Of a DNA stretch of 40,155 bases, positions 8,196-15,673 are shown in pieces. The notes under the pieces are model-generated. The model ran no database searches and was not told where the DNA came from. It saw only the letters and a program-made list of their open reading frames with translations. The DNA comes from Acidimicrobiia bacterium. GTDB lineage: Bacteria > Actinomycetota > Acidimicrobiia > IMCC26256 > PALSA-555. Positions within the stretch are counted from its first letter, which is position 1. The number at the start of each line of letters is the position of its first letter. The DNA is taken from NCBI GenBank assembly GCA_035948415.1, contig DASZJD010000126.1, positions 1 through 40,155 on the forward strand. The letters are read 5' to 3'. Made by a program: the position numbers and the translations under genes.

Positions 8196-8411
8196 TCAGC
8201 GAGCGCGGGTCGGCTTCGGCGTCAGGGGGTTGGGCGCGGCCGTCAGGTGCTCGCCCAGATGAACGCCGGCGTGGTTCGCGGCCAGCCAACAGACGAAGGG
8301 GGTGACGCCATCCTCCGCGGTCCCCATCAGCGTGCCGCAGATGCGATGGTCGGCGTTGGCCTGCACGCGAGAGCGCTCACGCCTGAGAGCAGCGGCTTTG
8401 TCGGCGTTCAT
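8196..8411 (-). CDS. small conserved-looking hypothetical protein (71 residues)
   Basis: ATG 8411 gives 71 residues on the minus strand. The N-terminus is a basic helix (NADKAAALRRERSRVQANAD), followed by a compact Cys/His/Trp-rich segment, HRICGTLMGTAEDGVTPFVC and WLAANHAGVHLGEHL. Two cysteines and four histidines in 45 residues suggest a small metal-binding or disulfide-stabilised domain. It is divergent from the VOC gene at 8514; a perfect palindrome lies two bases upstream of its start. The same frame runs on upstream, but that part is antisense to the VOC gene and is not used. Confidence 0.5.
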   Translation of the reverse strand: MNADKAAALRRERSRVQANADHRICGTLMGTAEDGVTPFVCWLAANHAGVHLGEHLTAAPNPLTPKPTRAR

Positions 8412-8412
8412 G

Positions 8413-8429
8413 GTCCGATGGTATCGGAC
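8413..8429. promoter_or_regulatory. perfect inverted repeat between divergent genes
   Basis: GTCCGAT-GGT-ATCGGAC has 7-bp arms around a 3-bp centre and lies directly upstream of ATG 8411. It could be an operator for a dimeric regulator or an mRNA hairpin masking that start codon. Confidence 0.45.
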
Positions 8430-8500
8430 GACGTGCGTCGACCGGCAACGTATCGCACGATGCTTGCGGCAACCTGGGTGTCCGACCGGGCGGGTCTCGC

Positions 8501-8506
8501 TACCCT
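8501..8506 (+). promoter_or_regulatory. -10-type box TACCCT, leaderless-type start
   Basis: TACCCT ends 7 nt before GTG 8514; no Shine-Dalgarno is present. The geometry is the same as at 4603, 26667 and 35408. Confidence 0.4.
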
Positions 8507-8513
8507 CTTCGGC

Positions 8514-8873
8514 GTGATCACGAGCACGCACGCCATCATCTACGCCGAGGACGCCGAACGGGCCCGAGCCTTCTTCCGGGACGTGCTCGAGCTTCCCCAC
8601 GTCGACGCCCACGACGGTTGGCTCATCTTCCGGTTGCCCCCGGCGGAGCTCGGGATCCACCCCACCGAGGCGGGGCCGAACAGCGGTCGTCACGAGCTGT
8701 TCCTGATGTGCGACGACATCCATCGCACCGTCGAGGACCTGCGCAGCAAGGGGGTCGAGTTCGCGACACCGGTCGAGGACCAGGGCTTCGGGCTCGTCAC
8801 CACGCTGCGAGTCCCCGGAGGCGGGAGTTTGGGCCTGTATCAGCCCAAGCACGCGACCGCCTACGAACGCTGA
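8514..8873 (+). CDS. VOC superfamily protein
   Basis: The protein has 119 residues from GTG 8514. The open frame reaches much further upstream but crosses the opposite-strand small genes and lacks family similarity there. The sequence begins ITSTHAIIYAEDAERARAFF and continues RDVLELPHVDAHDGWLIFRL, the usual first beta-alpha-beta-beta-beta module; ELFLMCDDIHRTVEDL and VPGGGSLGLYQP form the second. The metal-site positions are plausibly His8, the Glu of HELFLM and a residue near the C-terminus. The function within the glyoxalase/dioxygenase/resistance superfamily is open. Confidence 0.8.
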   Translation: MITSTHAIIYAEDAERARAFFRDVLELPHVDAHDGWLIFRLPPAELGIHPTEAGPNSGRHELFLMCDDIHRTVEDLRSKGVEFATPVEDQGFGLVTTLRVPGGGSLGLYQPKHATAYER

Positions 8874-8900
8874 CGCGTCTGGATCCGACGCCCTCGCTCC

Positions 8901-10580
8901 TTACCGGGCGCCGCTCCGCAACACCCGACCCGCCAGCGCACCGGTGTGCTGCCCGTCCTCCATGAACACCTCGCCGTTCACGATGGTCCAGGCGTACCCG
9001 CGCGCTCGCTGGACGTAGCGCCCGGCACCGGCCGGGTAGTCGTGCACGTACTCGGGTTGGGGCAGCCCGAGCCCCTCGAGGTCGATGACGTTGACATCCG
9101 CGTGGGCGCCAGGGACCAGGGCGCCGCGGTCCTCGATCCCGAACAGGCGGGCGGGATCGGACGTCAGCCGGCGGACGGCGTCGGTCACCGACAGCAACCC
9201 CTGCTCGCGGACCCAGTAGGTCAGGAGGAACGTGGGCTGGCTCGAGTCCATGATCAACCCGACGTGCGCCCCAGCGTCAGCGAGGCCCATCACGGTGTGA
9301 GGATGACGCAGCATCGTGGCGACCGCGTCCAGGTCGTCGTTCAAGAAGGGCCAGTTGAACAGCGTGTGACCGTCACGCTCCAGCGTGAGCGTGACGAAGG
9401 CCTCCGCCGGTGAGACGCCGAGCCGCCGGGCGTGGCCGGCCAGGCTGTCGGCCGGACCCAGGTCGTAGCGAGCGTCGCCCGGCGGCAGCACGAAGAGCTC
9501 CTCCGGCGGGATCGTCGCCAGGTCACGCGTGGCGTCGATGAGCGCGGCCCGCCGAACCGGGTCGCGCAGGGCGTCGAGTCGCTCGTCGAGGCCCAGCTCC
9601 CGCAGCGCCTGCCAGGCCGGCGCTCGGTCGTAGGGCGTGCGGTGCACGATGCCGAAGAGCATTCCGATGCCGCGGGCCGTGGTCTGCGGCGAGAGCAGGG
9701 CGCCTCGCCTTCGCGCCGCCTCGACGACGTCCAAGGCCTCCTCGTGGAGCTCGGGCGACCGCTTCGTCTGGGTCAGCCCGAACGTGACCGGGCGGCCGGT
9801 CGCGATGGCGATCTCGCCGAGCAGCTCCACCTCGGCCCGCGTGCGCCCGGTCCCGTTCTCGTCGCGCTCACCGAGCGCAGGCGCGGCCTCGAACGTGCCG
9901 GCACCTCGGGCGCGCAGCACGTCGGCGATCGCGAGGAGCTCCCGCGCCTCCGCGTGCGTCCCCGGCACCGCTCGACCGTCGGGGACGCGGTGCAGCATCG
10001 TGCGTGAGGTCGAGAAGCCGAGCGCACCTGCGGCCATCGCCTCATCGACGAGCGCGCGCATCGCCGCGAGGTCCTCCTCGGAGGCCGGCTCGTCCTCGAG
10101 GCTTCGCTCGCCCATCGCGTGGTAGCGAACCGCGCAGTGGCCCACCATCCCGCCGACGTTCACGCCCTTCGCCCACGCGGCGACCGAAGCGAGGTAGTCG
10201 CCGTAGGTCTCCCAGTCCCAGCCGATGCCAGCCATGATCGAGTCGGCGGGGACGTCCTCGACCGACTCCATGAGCTCGGCGAGATAGCGGCGGTCCTCGG
10301 GTCGACAGGGTGCGAACGTCACGCCGCAGTTCCCCAGCACGAGCGACGTCACGCCGTGCCAGCACGACGAGGTGGCCAGCGGGTCCCACGCGAGCTGGGC
10401 GTCGAGGTGGGTGTGGATGTCGACGAACCCCGGCGTCACGAGGCGTCCGTCGGCGTCGAGCTCCTGCCGCCCCCGCTCGGCCACCCCTCCGATGCCGGTG
10501 ATCCGACCGTCGTCGATCGCGACGTCGGCGGCGACGGGCTCGTGGCCGAGACCGTCGACCACGATTCCGCCGCGGATCAC
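8901..10580 (-). CDS. N-acyl-D-amino-acid deacylase-type amidohydrolase
   Basis: The protein has 559 residues from GTG 10580. It carries the amidohydrolase beta-sandwich start MIRGGIVVDGLGHEP, the metal motif FVDIHTHLDAQLAWDP (His56, His58), the NCGVTFAP segment (Cys85, near the position of the metal-ligand Cys in D-aminoacylases), the later GHCAVR and TMLHRVPDGR blocks, and the end block HADVNVIDLEGL. These features fit the D-aminoacylase/N-acyl-D-glutamate deacylase group, zinc enzymes that hydrolyse N-acyl-D-amino acids. Many homologues of this exact type are annotated only as amidohydrolase family. TATCGT about 22 nt upstream of the start may be its -10. Confidence 0.85.
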   Translation of the reverse strand: MIRGGIVVDGLGHEPVAADVAIDDGRITGIGGVAERGRQELDADGRLVTPGFVDIHTHLDAQLAWDPLATSSCWHGVTSLVLGNCGVTFAPCRPEDRRYLAELMESVEDVPADSIMAGIGWDWETYGDYLASVAAWAKGVNVGGMVGHCAVRYHAMGERSLEDEPASEEDLAAMRALVDEAMAAGALGFSTSRTMLHRVPDGRAVPGTHAEARELLAIADVLRARGAGTFEAAPALGERDENGTGRTRAEVELLGEIAIATGRPVTFGLTQTKRSPELHEEALDVVEAARRRGALLSPQTTARGIGMLFGIVHRTPYDRAPAWQALRELGLDERLDALRDPVRRAALIDATRDLATIPPEELFVLPPGDARYDLGPADSLAGHARRLGVSPAEAFVTLTLERDGHTLFNWPFLNDDLDAVATMLRHPHTVMGLADAGAHVGLIMDSSQPTFLLTYWVREQGLLSVTDAVRRLTSDPARLFGIEDRGALVPGAHADVNVIDLEGLGLPQPEYVHDYPAGAGRYVQRARGYAWTIVNGEVFMEDGQHTGALAGRVLRSGAR

Positions 10581-10732
10581 CAGGTCGTGGGTCAGAGCGC
10601 CTGACGATACGGGCCTGCGAGCAGTCGCGCTTCAGGGGCCGGAGCGGCGTGCCGATTGCTCCGCTGAGAGCGGCGGGTGCCGGAGCCGGTCTCTCCGTTC
10701 GGATCCCGAACCGGTCCCGCCAGGGGTTGAGC

Positions 10733-11686
10733 ATGGGCGGCATCTCCACCCGACAAGAGATGCGGTTCTCGGCCGCGATGTGGACCATCGGGGCCGTGAC
10801 GGGGCTCGTCGGCTCCTTCGTCCCCCACGGCCCCGGCGTGAACGCCGACGGCTGGCTGGCGCTGAGCGGAGCGGCGGCCATCATCGCCATCTGGTCGTGG
10901 CGTCACGACGTCGAGATCCCGCTGAAGGTTCAGTACGTGCTCTCGGTCCTCGCCGCCGCCGCGGTTGGCACCGCCCTGTTGTGCGCGCACCACAGCCCCG
11001 CGATCTTCGTGGCCGCGAGCCTCTACGTGTTGCCCACCATCTACACGGCGGCGTTCTACGACAGCCGGCCCTTCGGCCTCTACCTCGTCTCGCAGGCCAT
11101 CATCCTCGGCGTCCTCCTGTTCACGTCCGGCCAGCCCGCTGCGCCGGCGGCGTGGGTGTTCGAGACGACCACGATCAGCGCGCTCGGCGTCGTGGTCCAC
11201 CGCCTGCGGGCCGCGCTCATCGAGATGGCCACCACCGACCCGCTCACTGGGTTGGCCAACCGCCGAGCGTTCGAAGCCATCCTCGAACGCGAGCTCGCCC
11301 AGCGCCAGCGCAACGGCCGTCCGCTGTGCATCGCGGTCATCGACCTCGACCACTTCAAGGCGATCAACGACGAGCACGGGCACGTCGTCGGCGATCAGGT
11401 GCTCACGGACGTCGCCACCGCGTGGTGCCGGCGACTGCGCAAGTTCGACGTGCTGGCCCGCTACGGCGGCGACGAGTTCGTCGTCATGTTCCCGGCCGCG
11501 TCAGTGACTGAAGCGACCGACATCCTGGCCCGAATGCGCACGTCGGCGGCCCACCAGTTCTCGGCCGGTGTGGTCGAAGCGAACGGCCACCCGAACCCAC
11601 CAGAGCTGTTGAGGGCGGCGGACAGGGCCTGCTACCTCGCCAAGGAGAGCGGTCGCGGGCACATCCAGATCGCCGGCGAGCTGTGA
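10733..11686 (+). CDS. membrane diguanylate cyclase (GGDEF domain)
   Basis: ATG 10733 gives 317 residues; upstream in-frame starts precede a basic, non-conserved stretch. Residues ~12-160 contain about six hydrophobic segments, probably a membrane sensor. After a short linker (RAALIEMATTDPLTGLANR) comes a complete GGDEF domain: DLDHFKAINDEHGH for substrate and metal binding, and RYGGDEF at residues 243-249 as active site. RKFD at residues 236-239 is placed five residues before GGDEF, the exact position of the inhibitory RxxD I-site. The protein should make c-di-GMP from two GTP and be product-inhibited. Its signal is unknown. Confidence 0.9.
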   Translation: MGGISTRQEMRFSAAMWTIGAVTGLVGSFVPHGPGVNADGWLALSGAAAIIAIWSWRHDVEIPLKVQYVLSVLAAAAVGTALLCAHHSPAIFVAASLYVLPTIYTAAFYDSRPFGLYLVSQAIILGVLLFTSGQPAAPAAWVFETTTISALGVVVHRLRAALIEMATTDPLTGLANRRAFEAILERELAQRQRNGRPLCIAVIDLDHFKAINDEHGHVVGDQVLTDVATAWCRRLRKFDVLARYGGDEFVVMFPAASVTEATDILARMRTSAAHQFSAGVVEANGHPNPPELLRAADRACYLAKESGRGHIQIAGEL

Positions 11687-11696
11687 CGCCGGCGTC
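11685..11696. other. 12-bp perfect palindrome in a convergent gap
   Basis: GACGCCGGCGTC overlaps the stop codon of the diguanylate cyclase and fills most of the 15-bp gap to the end of the convergent acetyltransferase gene. It could help to end both transcripts, but it has no loop or T-tract. Confidence 0.25.
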
Positions 11697-11701
11697 CCGC
11701 C

Positions 11702-12388
11702 TCAAGGAGCGTCGGGAGCGCGGAGACCAACGAACCTGAGGGTCCGCACGGTCTGGAACCCGAGGGCCTCGTAGAGGCGGATGGCGCCGACGTTGTCAGC
11801 GGCCACGTGGAGCAGCGGACGCTCGTCGCGGTGGCGGATGCGGCGGGCCAGGCTGCGCACGAGCGACGTCGCCAGGCCGCGGCCCCGAACGGCCGCATCG
11901 GTGCACACGGCGCTGATCTCGGTGTGCTCCGGCAGCCGCATTCGCTCCCCCGCCATCGCGACGAGGGCGTTGCCCTCGAAGACGCCGAGGTAGGTCCCGA
12001 GCTCGATCGTCCGCGCCGCGAAGGGCCCCGGCCGCGTGCGCTCGACGAGGTCGAGCATCGCCGGCACGTGCGTCGGTGTGAGGCACGTCAGCCCCGCCTC
12101 CGGCGTCCCGTCGTCGTCGTCCTCGCGAGCGACCATCTGCACCCCGCTGCCGCTGAACAGCTCCGTCCATCCCGGCGGTGCCGACATCGCGGGACCGAAC
12201 AGCAAGGCGACCCCCCGCCCGCCGACGAGCGCCGCCAGGTCATCCCACGCTTCACGGGTCGGCGCGTCGGGCAGGGCCGCGAATGGCGCCACCGCGGGCT
12301 CGTAGCGGACCGCGAGCCCGACCCGCTCGGCGGCGGCGCGCTGCCGTCCCGTCAACGCGTGCCACAACGGGTTGGCGAGCGGGTCCAC
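11702..12388 (-). CDS. GNAT-family N-acetyltransferase
   Basis: The protein has 228 residues from GTG 12388, with GAGG 8 nt upstream. The C-terminal half is a GNAT fold: LGTYLGVFEGNALVAMAGER, then the acetyl-CoA pyrophosphate loop VRGRGLATSLVRSL (motif A, R/Q-x-x-G-x-G/A), then LHVAADNVGAIRLYEALGF, a very typical motif B ('N..a..lY..lGF'). The N-terminal ~110 residues look like the degenerate half found in FR47-like acetyltransferases. Members acetylate amines of small molecules or proteins. The acceptor is unknown. The gene is convergent with the diguanylate cyclase. Confidence 0.85.
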   Translation of the reverse strand: MDPLANPLWHALTGRQRAAAERVGLAVRYEPAVAPFAALPDAPTREAWDDLAALVGGRGVALLFGPAMSAPPGWTELFSGSGVQMVAREDDDDGTPEAGLTCLTPTHVPAMLDLVERTRPGPFAARTIELGTYLGVFEGNALVAMAGERMRLPEHTEISAVCTDAAVRGRGLATSLVRSLARRIRHRDERPLLHVAADNVGAIRLYEALGFQTVRTLRFVGLRAPDAP

Positions 12389-12564
12389 CAGCCGATCCTC
12401 GCACGCGCCGAGGTCGCGGCGGCCGAGAATTGCGTCGGACCGCGCGCTCCGAGCCGCGACGCGCGTGATCCGGGCTCATTGCTCGCGGGACTCGTCCACC
12501 CGGCCGGGGGGCCGCGGCCCGCTCCCGGATCGGTCGAGCGCTGCGGGCGCGCCCTCCCCGCCGA

Positions 12565-12876
12565 TCAGCGCGAGAGCTTGTAGCGGGCCAGGTGCTCGAC
12601 TTGCTCGACCGACTCTGGGCCCCGGCGGAAACGCCGAGAGAGCTCGGTGAGGTCGGTGCCCTGGTCTCGCCACCGCAGGACCCGACGCTCGATCGGTCGG
12701 AGCTGACCGGACGGCGACACCGCGGCCCGGTCGGGGAGCTCGCTCAGCTCGATGACCTGACGGATGAACGCCGGGCTGCGCCGAAACCGGCTGGCGATCT
12801 CGGCCTCGGGCACGCCGTCGCTCAGCAGCCGGCGTATTCGTCGCTCGAGCGGCCGGAGATGTTGATCCTCGGGCAT
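12565..12876 (-). CDS. small DNA-binding-like protein with two HTH-type repeats
   Basis: The protein has 103 residues from ATG 12876, with GGGAGGGA upstream. It is built from two similar ~42-residue units: LRPLERRIRRLLSDGVPEAE with IASRFRRSPAFIRQVIEL (residues ~7-46), and LRPIERRVLRWRDQGTDLTE with LSRRFRRGPESVEQVEHL (~58-98). Each has the 'ERR...G....eia.rF.rsp..i..v' pattern of a helix-turn-helix similar to sigma region 4 or LuxR recognition units. The protein probably binds DNA, perhaps as a single-chain pseudo-dimer. It is divergent from the PAS-GGDEF-EAL gene 265 bp away. A TAGCCT box about 19 nt upstream of the start may be its -10. Confidence 0.7.
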   Translation of the reverse strand: MPEDQHLRPLERRIRRLLSDGVPEAEIASRFRRSPAFIRQVIELSELPDRAAVSPSGQLRPIERRVLRWRDQGTDLTELSRRFRRGPESVEQVEHLARYKLSR

Positions 12877-13076
12877 GGCGTCCCTCCCGCCTAGAGGCTA
12901 TCGACTGACGAGAGCGACCGGGGAGCGCCGGGACGACGTTCTCCCGGCGGTCCGACCATCGAGCGCTCATCCCGCGGTCATCGGGCGTGAGCGCGCTGGG
13001 CACCGTCGCCTCCAGCTGCGGTAGTTTCCAGGTCGACTCAAGCGCGGCGCGTCGCGAGTCGATGCTCTGGCGGGGG

Positions 13077-13096
13077 TTGCAGGGGCTTGCAGGGGC
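13077..13096 (+). repeat. tandem 10-bp direct repeat upstream of the PAS-GGDEF-EAL gene
   Basis: TTGCAGGGGC occurs twice in perfect tandem, 45 bp upstream of GTG 13142. Two one-turn-spaced copies could bind a regulator on one DNA face. Confidence 0.4.
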
Positions 13097-13141
13097 TTTG
13101 GTCGAAAGCACGCGAGCCCGACGCGACCGCTGGGAGAGCGA

Positions 13142-15277
13142 GTGGCAGAGCACCAGCAACCGGCGATCTCCGAGCCCCCCACGGAGAGGAGCGGTTTTAG
13201 CCGCGACGAGGTGCGGGCTGGAGCCCTCGTGGAGTACTCCAGCGACATCATCACCGTGCTGGATGCCGAGGGGCGGGTCCTCTACTCGAGTCCCGCGGCG
13301 ACGCGCCTCTTCGGCTACGAGGTCGGGTTCATGAAGGGTCGATCCGCGTTCGAGCTCGTCCATCCCGACGACCTCGACCGCGTGTTGTCTCAGTTCCTCG
13401 CCGAGCTCCTCCGTCCCGGTCCCGGTGAACCGGTCGAGTTCCGCATGCGGCACGCCGATGGGTCCTGGCGACACGTCGAGGCGGTCGGCCACAACCGGCT
13501 GGACGACCCGACCGTCCGAGGCGTGGTCATCAACACCCGAGACGTCACGGAGCGGGTGCAGGCCGAGGAGGCACTCCGCGAGAGCGAGGAGCGCTTCCGC
13601 GGCGCGTTCGAGCACGCGCCGATCGGGATGGCGGTCGTCGGACAGGACACGCGGATCGTCCGCTGCAACCAGGCCCTCGCCGACATGCTGGGCTACACAC
13701 AGGATGAGCTCATCGGCATGGACGGAACCCAGCTGACGCATCCTGAAGACCTGGCCGAGACTCAGGAGAAGCTTCGCGCGCTCTTCGCGGCCGAGATTGA
13801 GGGGTACCAGCTCGAGAAGCGGTTCGTGCACGCCGACGGCCACGCGGTCTTGGTATCCGTCAGCGTCTCAGCCATGTTGAGCACCGACGGCAAGCCTCAG
13901 TACTCGATCGGTCACATTCAGGACGTCACCGAGCGCAAGGCCTTCGACGAGCTGCTGACGTATCAAGCGATGCATGATCCGTTGACGGGACTCCCAAACC
14001 GCAGCGCGTTCCTTGATCGCTTGAGCCTGGTCCAAACGACCGCCAAGGGACAGGCGGGAAGAATCGCGGTGCTGTTCTTAGACGTCGACCACTTCAAGGT
14101 CATCAACGACAGCCTCGGCCACGGCGCCGGTGATCAGCTGCTGATCGCGATTGGGGAGCGGCTGCGACGCACGCTCCGCCCGAACGACTCGGTGGCCCGG
14201 TTCGGTGGCGACGAGTTCACCGTCCTCTGTCGAGACGTTCGTCAGCCGGCCGCGGCGATGCGGATGGCCGAGCGGATCCTCGAAGCGGTGGCCCGACCTG
14301 TCCTCCTGCCCCAGGGCGAGGTGTTCGTGACCGCGAGCATCGGCATCGCGCTGTCCGGGCGCCGGAACCCGGCCAGCGAGACCCTGGTGGGAGACGCCGA
14401 CGCCGCGATGTATCGAGCCAAGCGCAGCGGCCGGGCCCACGCCGAGTTCTTCGAGAGCGACTTGCGCGACCGCAACCTCGAACAGCTCCACACCAACGCG
14501 GCCTTACACCGAGGGCTCGAGCGCGACGAGTTCCAGGTCCACTACCAGCCGGTCGTGCACCTGGAGACCGGGCAGATCACCGGCCTCGAGGCGCTCCTCC
14601 GTTGGCAGCACCCGGATCGGGGTCTCGTCCAGCCCGGCGAGTTCATCGCCTACGCCGAGGAATCCGGCCTCATCGTCCCCATCGGCACCTGGATCCTCGA
14701 GCAGGCGTGCAGCCAGCTCGCACGCTGGAGGGCCGAGAGCGAAGGCCGTCACCTCACGATCAGCGTGAACCTGTCGCCCCGCCAGCTCGTCGAGCCGTCA
14801 CTCCAGAACGCCATCGCCCAAATACTCAAATCCACCAAGGTCCCGCCCGACGCGCTCTGGCTCGAGATCACCGAGACGACGCTCATGTACGACACCGACT
14901 CGGCCACCCATGCGCTGCAAGCCCTGCGCCGACAGGGCGTCCACTTCAGCATCGACGACTTCGGGACTGGCTACTCATCCCTGACCCACCTCAAGGGCCT
15001 CCCGATCGAGGCCCTGAAGGTCGACCAAGCCTTCGTCGACGGCCTCGGGCGCGACCCGGAGGACACCGCGATCGTGACCGGTGTCGTCCGCCTCGCCAAC
15101 GCCCTCGGGCTCACCACCACCGCCGAAGGGGTGGAGACCCCGGAACAGCTCGACCACCTCCGCCGCCTCCGCTGCACCTACGGGCAGGGCAACTTCCTCG
15201 CTCCCGCCCAGCCCGCGCCCGGTCCCGGCGGGCCGCCGGTGCTGCAGCTGGCCGAACGCGCCGCCACCCACTGGTAG
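13142..15277 (+). CDS. PAS-PAS-GGDEF-EAL c-di-GMP signalling protein
   Basis: The protein has 711 residues from GTG 13142 (GGGAGAG upstream). Domains: PAS 1 (~22-140, ALVEYSSDIITVLDAEGR); PAS 2 (~150-265, FRGAFEHAPIGMAVVGQD); GGDEF (~275-440), with RFGGDEF at 353-359 and the I-site RPND five residues before GGDEF; EAL (~455-700), with LEALLRWQHP (Glu483), the Asn of ISVNLSPRQL, LEITETTLM, DDFGTGYSSL, LKVDQ and AEGVETPEQL. All known phosphodiesterase metal and catalytic residues appear present, so both synthesis and hydrolysis of c-di-GMP are possible. No membrane segment is visible; the PAS domains would sense a cytoplasmic signal. Confidence 0.92.
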   Translation: MAEHQQPAISEPPTERSGFSRDEVRAGALVEYSSDIITVLDAEGRVLYSSPAATRLFGYEVGFMKGRSAFELVHPDDLDRVLSQFLAELLRPGPGEPVEFRMRHADGSWRHVEAVGHNRLDDPTVRGVVINTRDVTERVQAEEALRESEERFRGAFEHAPIGMAVVGQDTRIVRCNQALADMLGYTQDELIGMDGTQLTHPEDLAETQEKLRALFAAEIEGYQLEKRFVHADGHAVLVSVSVSAMLSTDGKPQYSIGHIQDVTERKAFDELLTYQAMHDPLTGLPNRSAFLDRLSLVQTTAKGQAGRIAVLFLDVDHFKVINDSLGHGAGDQLLIAIGERLRRTLRPNDSVARFGGDEFTVLCRDVRQPAAAMRMAERILEAVARPVLLPQGEVFVTASIGIALSGRRNPASETLVGDADAAMYRAKRSGRAHAEFFESDLRDRNLEQLHTNAALHRGLERDEFQVHYQPVVHLETGQITGLEALLRWQHPDRGLVQPGEFIAYAEESGLIVPIGTWILEQACSQLARWRAESEGRHLTISVNLSPRQLVEPSLQNAIAQILKSTKVPPDALWLEITETTLMYDTDSATHALQALRRQGVHFSIDDFGTGYSSLTHLKGLPIEALKVDQAFVDGLGRDPEDTAIVTGVVRLANALGLTTTAEGVETPEQLDHLRRLRCTYGQGNFLAPAQPAPGPGGPPVLQLAERAATHW

Positions 15278-15371
15278 TGAGCCCATCGCCGTCGGAGGGG
15301 ACGGCGGCGCGTGGGACCAGGTCAACAAGATCGGCCAGTCCGGGGTCGAGGCACCGGCGGACCTGCACGCC

Positions 15372-15578
15372 ATGCGAGCAGTCGGGAGCCCCGACGTCAG
15401 CGGCGCCACGCTCCACGAGTTCGACGTCATGGTCCGACCGTCGGTCATGGACGCCTTCGACACGACGATCCAGCAGAGCATGCTGCCGATGCAGATGCAG
15501 GGTCTCTCCGAGGGCACGGCCGTCGCCGTGAAGTACGACCCCGACAACCCGACCGCCGCACTCCTGGACAGCTGGTAG
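15372..15578 (+). CDS. broken or 5'-truncated small gene, unknown domain
   Basis: From ATG 15372 this frame gives 68 residues: a beta-rich domain with HEFDVMVRPSVMDAFDTTI, QQSMLPMQMQGLSEGTAVAV and KYDPDNPTAALLDSW. Protein-like sequence extends upstream of this ATG in the same frame (WDQVNKIGQSGVEAPADLHA) without any start codon. If one G were missing from the G-run at 15297-15300, the gene would begin at GTG 15277, overlapping the stop of the EAL gene, and give about 100 residues. The end of the domain resembles actinobacterial SHOCT-associated or DUF3592-like segments ('v.V.YDP.nP..a.l'). Its function is unknown. Confidence 0.5.
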   Translation: MRAVGSPDVSGATLHEFDVMVRPSVMDAFDTTIQQSMLPMQMQGLSEGTAVAVKYDPDNPTAALLDSW

Positions 15579-15660
15579 CCACGGGCGAGGGCCCGGCCCG
15601 ACCGGGTTCGCGCCGGAGCCGCCGGCCCCTCCCAGCGGATACCGTCGTCCCGGGATCGGC

Positions 15661-15668
15661 GAGGGGGG
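15661..15668 (+). promoter_or_regulatory. ribosome-binding site that supports a CTG start
   Basis: GAGGGGGG lies 5 nt before CTG 15674. No ATG, GTG or TTG exists in that frame between 15311 and the first membrane segment of the exporter, so this site is the main argument for a CTG start. Confidence 0.4.
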
Positions 15669-15673
15669 ACCTC

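Noticed and set aside
8196-8852. Long minus-strand frame upstream of the 71-residue gene
   Set aside because: Everything upstream of ATG 8411 is antisense to the VOC gene; only the final 71 codons look like protein.
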